Positions 51,564 to 52,604 of a DNA stretch of 52,604 nt are shown piece by piece. This stretch comes from Sulfitobacter sp. (GTDB lineage Bacteria > Pseudomonadota > Alphaproteobacteria > Rhodobacterales > Rhodobacteraceae). The notes under the pieces are model-generated. The model saw only the letters and a list, made by a program, of their open reading frames with translations, was not told the origin of the DNA and did no database searches. The translations under genes and the position numbers were made by a program. The stretch covers positions 1-52,604 of the forward strand of contig JAGXHC010000252.1 in assembly GCA_024636405.1 (NCBI GenBank). Direction: 5' to 3'. The stretch's first letter is position 1, and each line of letters begins with the position of its first letter.

Positions 51564-51585
51564 CCTGCCCCTTTCGGGGGGCAGG
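51564..51585 (+). terminator. Stem-loop between binding-protein and DppB genes
   Basis: CCTGCCCC (51564-51571) pairs with GGGGCAGG (51578-51585) around a 6-nt loop, 20 nt after the binding-protein stop. No T-run follows. The next bases (51599-51621) can form a second weaker GGCCGG/CCGGGG stem. It resembles the hairpins found after the other binding-protein genes in this window. Confidence 0.5.
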
Positions 51586-51646
51586 CAAGCACCAATTGTC
51601 CGGGGCCGGATGGCCCGGGGCACAACCTGATATTACGGACAGGCCA

Positions 51647-52594
51647 ATGTTGTTGTTCATCCTCCGCCGTATCCTAATTGCGGTTCCCACGCTGATCCTT
51701 GTTTCGATGTTCGTGTTCACCTTGCAGAAACTTCTGCCCGGCGATCCGATCCTCGTGATGGCAGGTGAAGACCGCGACCCCGAGGTGATCGCGCTTTTGC
51801 GGGAGAAATACCGCATGAACGAACCGTTGGTGATGCAGTATCTGTATTGGGCCCGCGATGTCCTGAGCGGTGATCTGGGCGTATCGCTGCGCACCAATGA
51901 ACCGGTTCTCAGCCTGATCGCATCCAAGCTGCCGGTCACGATCCAGCTGGCCGTGATGTCGATGCTGTTTGCCTTTCTGGTCGGGATTCCCGCGGGAATC
52001 CTGTCGGCGGTCCGCAAGGGCACTTGGATCGACTGGCTGGCCAATCTTCTGGCGCTGTCAGGTTTGTCGATCCCGAATTTCTGGCTGGGGATCATGCTGA
52101 TCCTGCTGGTCTCGGTCAATCTGGGCTGGTTGCCCGCGTCGGGCTATGAAAGTTTCTGGGTCGATCCGGTCAAATCCCTGACCACGATGATCATGCCCGC
52201 CTTTGTGCTGGGCACCGCACTGGCCGCGACGCTGATGCGCCACACCCGGTCAGCGATGCTGGGCGTGTTGCAGGCCGATTACGTGCGTACCGCACGGGCC
52301 AAGGGCCTGCGGGGGCGCGCAGTGATCCTCAAGCACGCGTTTCGCAATGCTGTCTTGCCGGTCGTCACCCTGTCGGCGCTGCTGTTTGGCGAATTGCTGG
52401 CCGGTGCCGTTCTGACCGAACAGATCTTTACCATCCCCGGTTTCGGAAAGCTGATCGTGGATGCGGTTTTCAACCGCGACTATGCCGTGGTGCAGGGCGT
52501 CGTGCTGTGCACGGCGGTTGGGTTCATCTTCATGAACCTTGTGGCGGATGTGCTTTACGTGATCCTGAACCCAAGACTGAGGACGTCACAATGA
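51647..52594 (+). CDS. Peptide-type ABC permease (DppB family)
   Basis: 315 residues from the ATG at 51647. Six helices; FILRRILIAVPTLILV and KLLPGDPILVMAGED are the DppB N-terminal hallmarks. The EAA loop is RTARAKGLRGRAVILKHAFRN, followed by LLAGAVLTEQIFTIPGFGKLIVDAV. The stop overlaps the next start as ATGA. Ribosome site is weak (GGACAGG). Confidence 0.93.
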   Translation: MLLFILRRILIAVPTLILVSMFVFTLQKLLPGDPILVMAGEDRDPEVIALLREKYRMNEPLVMQYLYWARDVLSGDLGVSLRTNEPVLSLIASKLPVTIQLAVMSMLFAFLVGIPAGILSAVRKGTWIDWLANLLALSGLSIPNFWLGIMLILLVSVNLGWLPASGYESFWVDPVKSLTTMIMPAFVLGTALAATLMRHTRSAMLGVLQADYVRTARAKGLRGRAVILKHAFRNAVLPVVTLSALLFGELLAGAVLTEQIFTIPGFGKLIVDAVFNRDYAVVQGVVLCTAVGFIFMNLVADVLYVILNPRLRTSQ

Positions 52595-52604
52595 ATGTTG
52601 CGAC
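52591..52604 (+). CDS. Start of next gene, probably DppC-type permease (cut by window end)
   Basis: ATG at 52591 overlaps the DppB stop as ATGA and reads MNVA before the window ends. By operon order the second permease is expected here; the sequence itself is too short to show it. Confidence 0.5.

Overview
The window reads as a gene-dense alphaproteobacterial chromosome segment, most likely from the Rhodobacterales (Roseobacter group). The reasons are the high GC, tight ATGA-overlapping operons, the number of periplasmic-binding-protein transporters (urea ABC, two peptide-type ABC systems, one TRAP system), a DUF302/copper cluster, a BLUF photoreceptor, and a secreted protein with NCPPGL...PPCVPPGL repeats of a kind common in that order. 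No rRNA, tRNA, CRISPR array or intact insertion sequence was seen. The assignment to a genus is not attempted.

Layout. 1-3066 (minus): urtB (cut by the window edge) and urtA, the start of a urea ABC importer. 3514-4320 (minus): a lone crotonase-fold enzyme. 4542-6086 (plus): a ribbon-helix-helix regulator with a very clear self-operator, then a PHB-depolymerase-type esterase. 6260-7779 (plus): a DUF1007 protein and a NicO-type nickel/cobalt permease. 8079-9806 (plus): an orphan fused ABC exporter; 10087-11130: a secreted charged protein with a duplicated C-terminal module. 11379-15737: a copper island (Cu+ P-type ATPase with two YHS domains, c-type cytochrome, then on minus a TVP38-family membrane protein, a DUF302 protein and a decayed tiny membrane-protein gene). 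15948-17205: an MFS transporter broken by a one-base frameshift. 17247-22942 (minus): a TRAP operon carrying an amidase, a 53-residue membrane protein and a D-2-hydroxyacid dehydrogenase. 23805-25305 (minus): a five-EF-hand secreted protein and a short BLUF photoreceptor.

25550-40199 is the most coherent accessory region. A long minus-strand operon (M81/MlrC-type hydrolase, peptide-type binding protein, two permeases, fused double ATPase, two M20 peptidases/amidohydrolases, MetX-like alpha/beta-fold enzyme) is divergent from an IclR regulator and a penicillin-acylase-family Ntn hydrolase, which meets a third M20 enzyme tail to tail. This looks like a regulated pathway for import and stepwise hydrolysis of an unusual amide or peptide.

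40452-46714: a BBE-type flavin oxidase, a 1196-residue SAM-cyclase-AAA-TPR signalling protein, a DUF4242 protein and a SnoaL-like protein, with an inverted-repeat-bounded element between the last two. 47280-52604 (plus): a GntR/FCD regulator followed by a second peptide-type ABC operon, whose second ATPase gene has an in-frame amber codon that removes its C-terminal Cys-rich tail. In all four binding-protein transporters a strong stem-loop sits just after the binding-protein gene, a plausible device for making more binding protein than permease.
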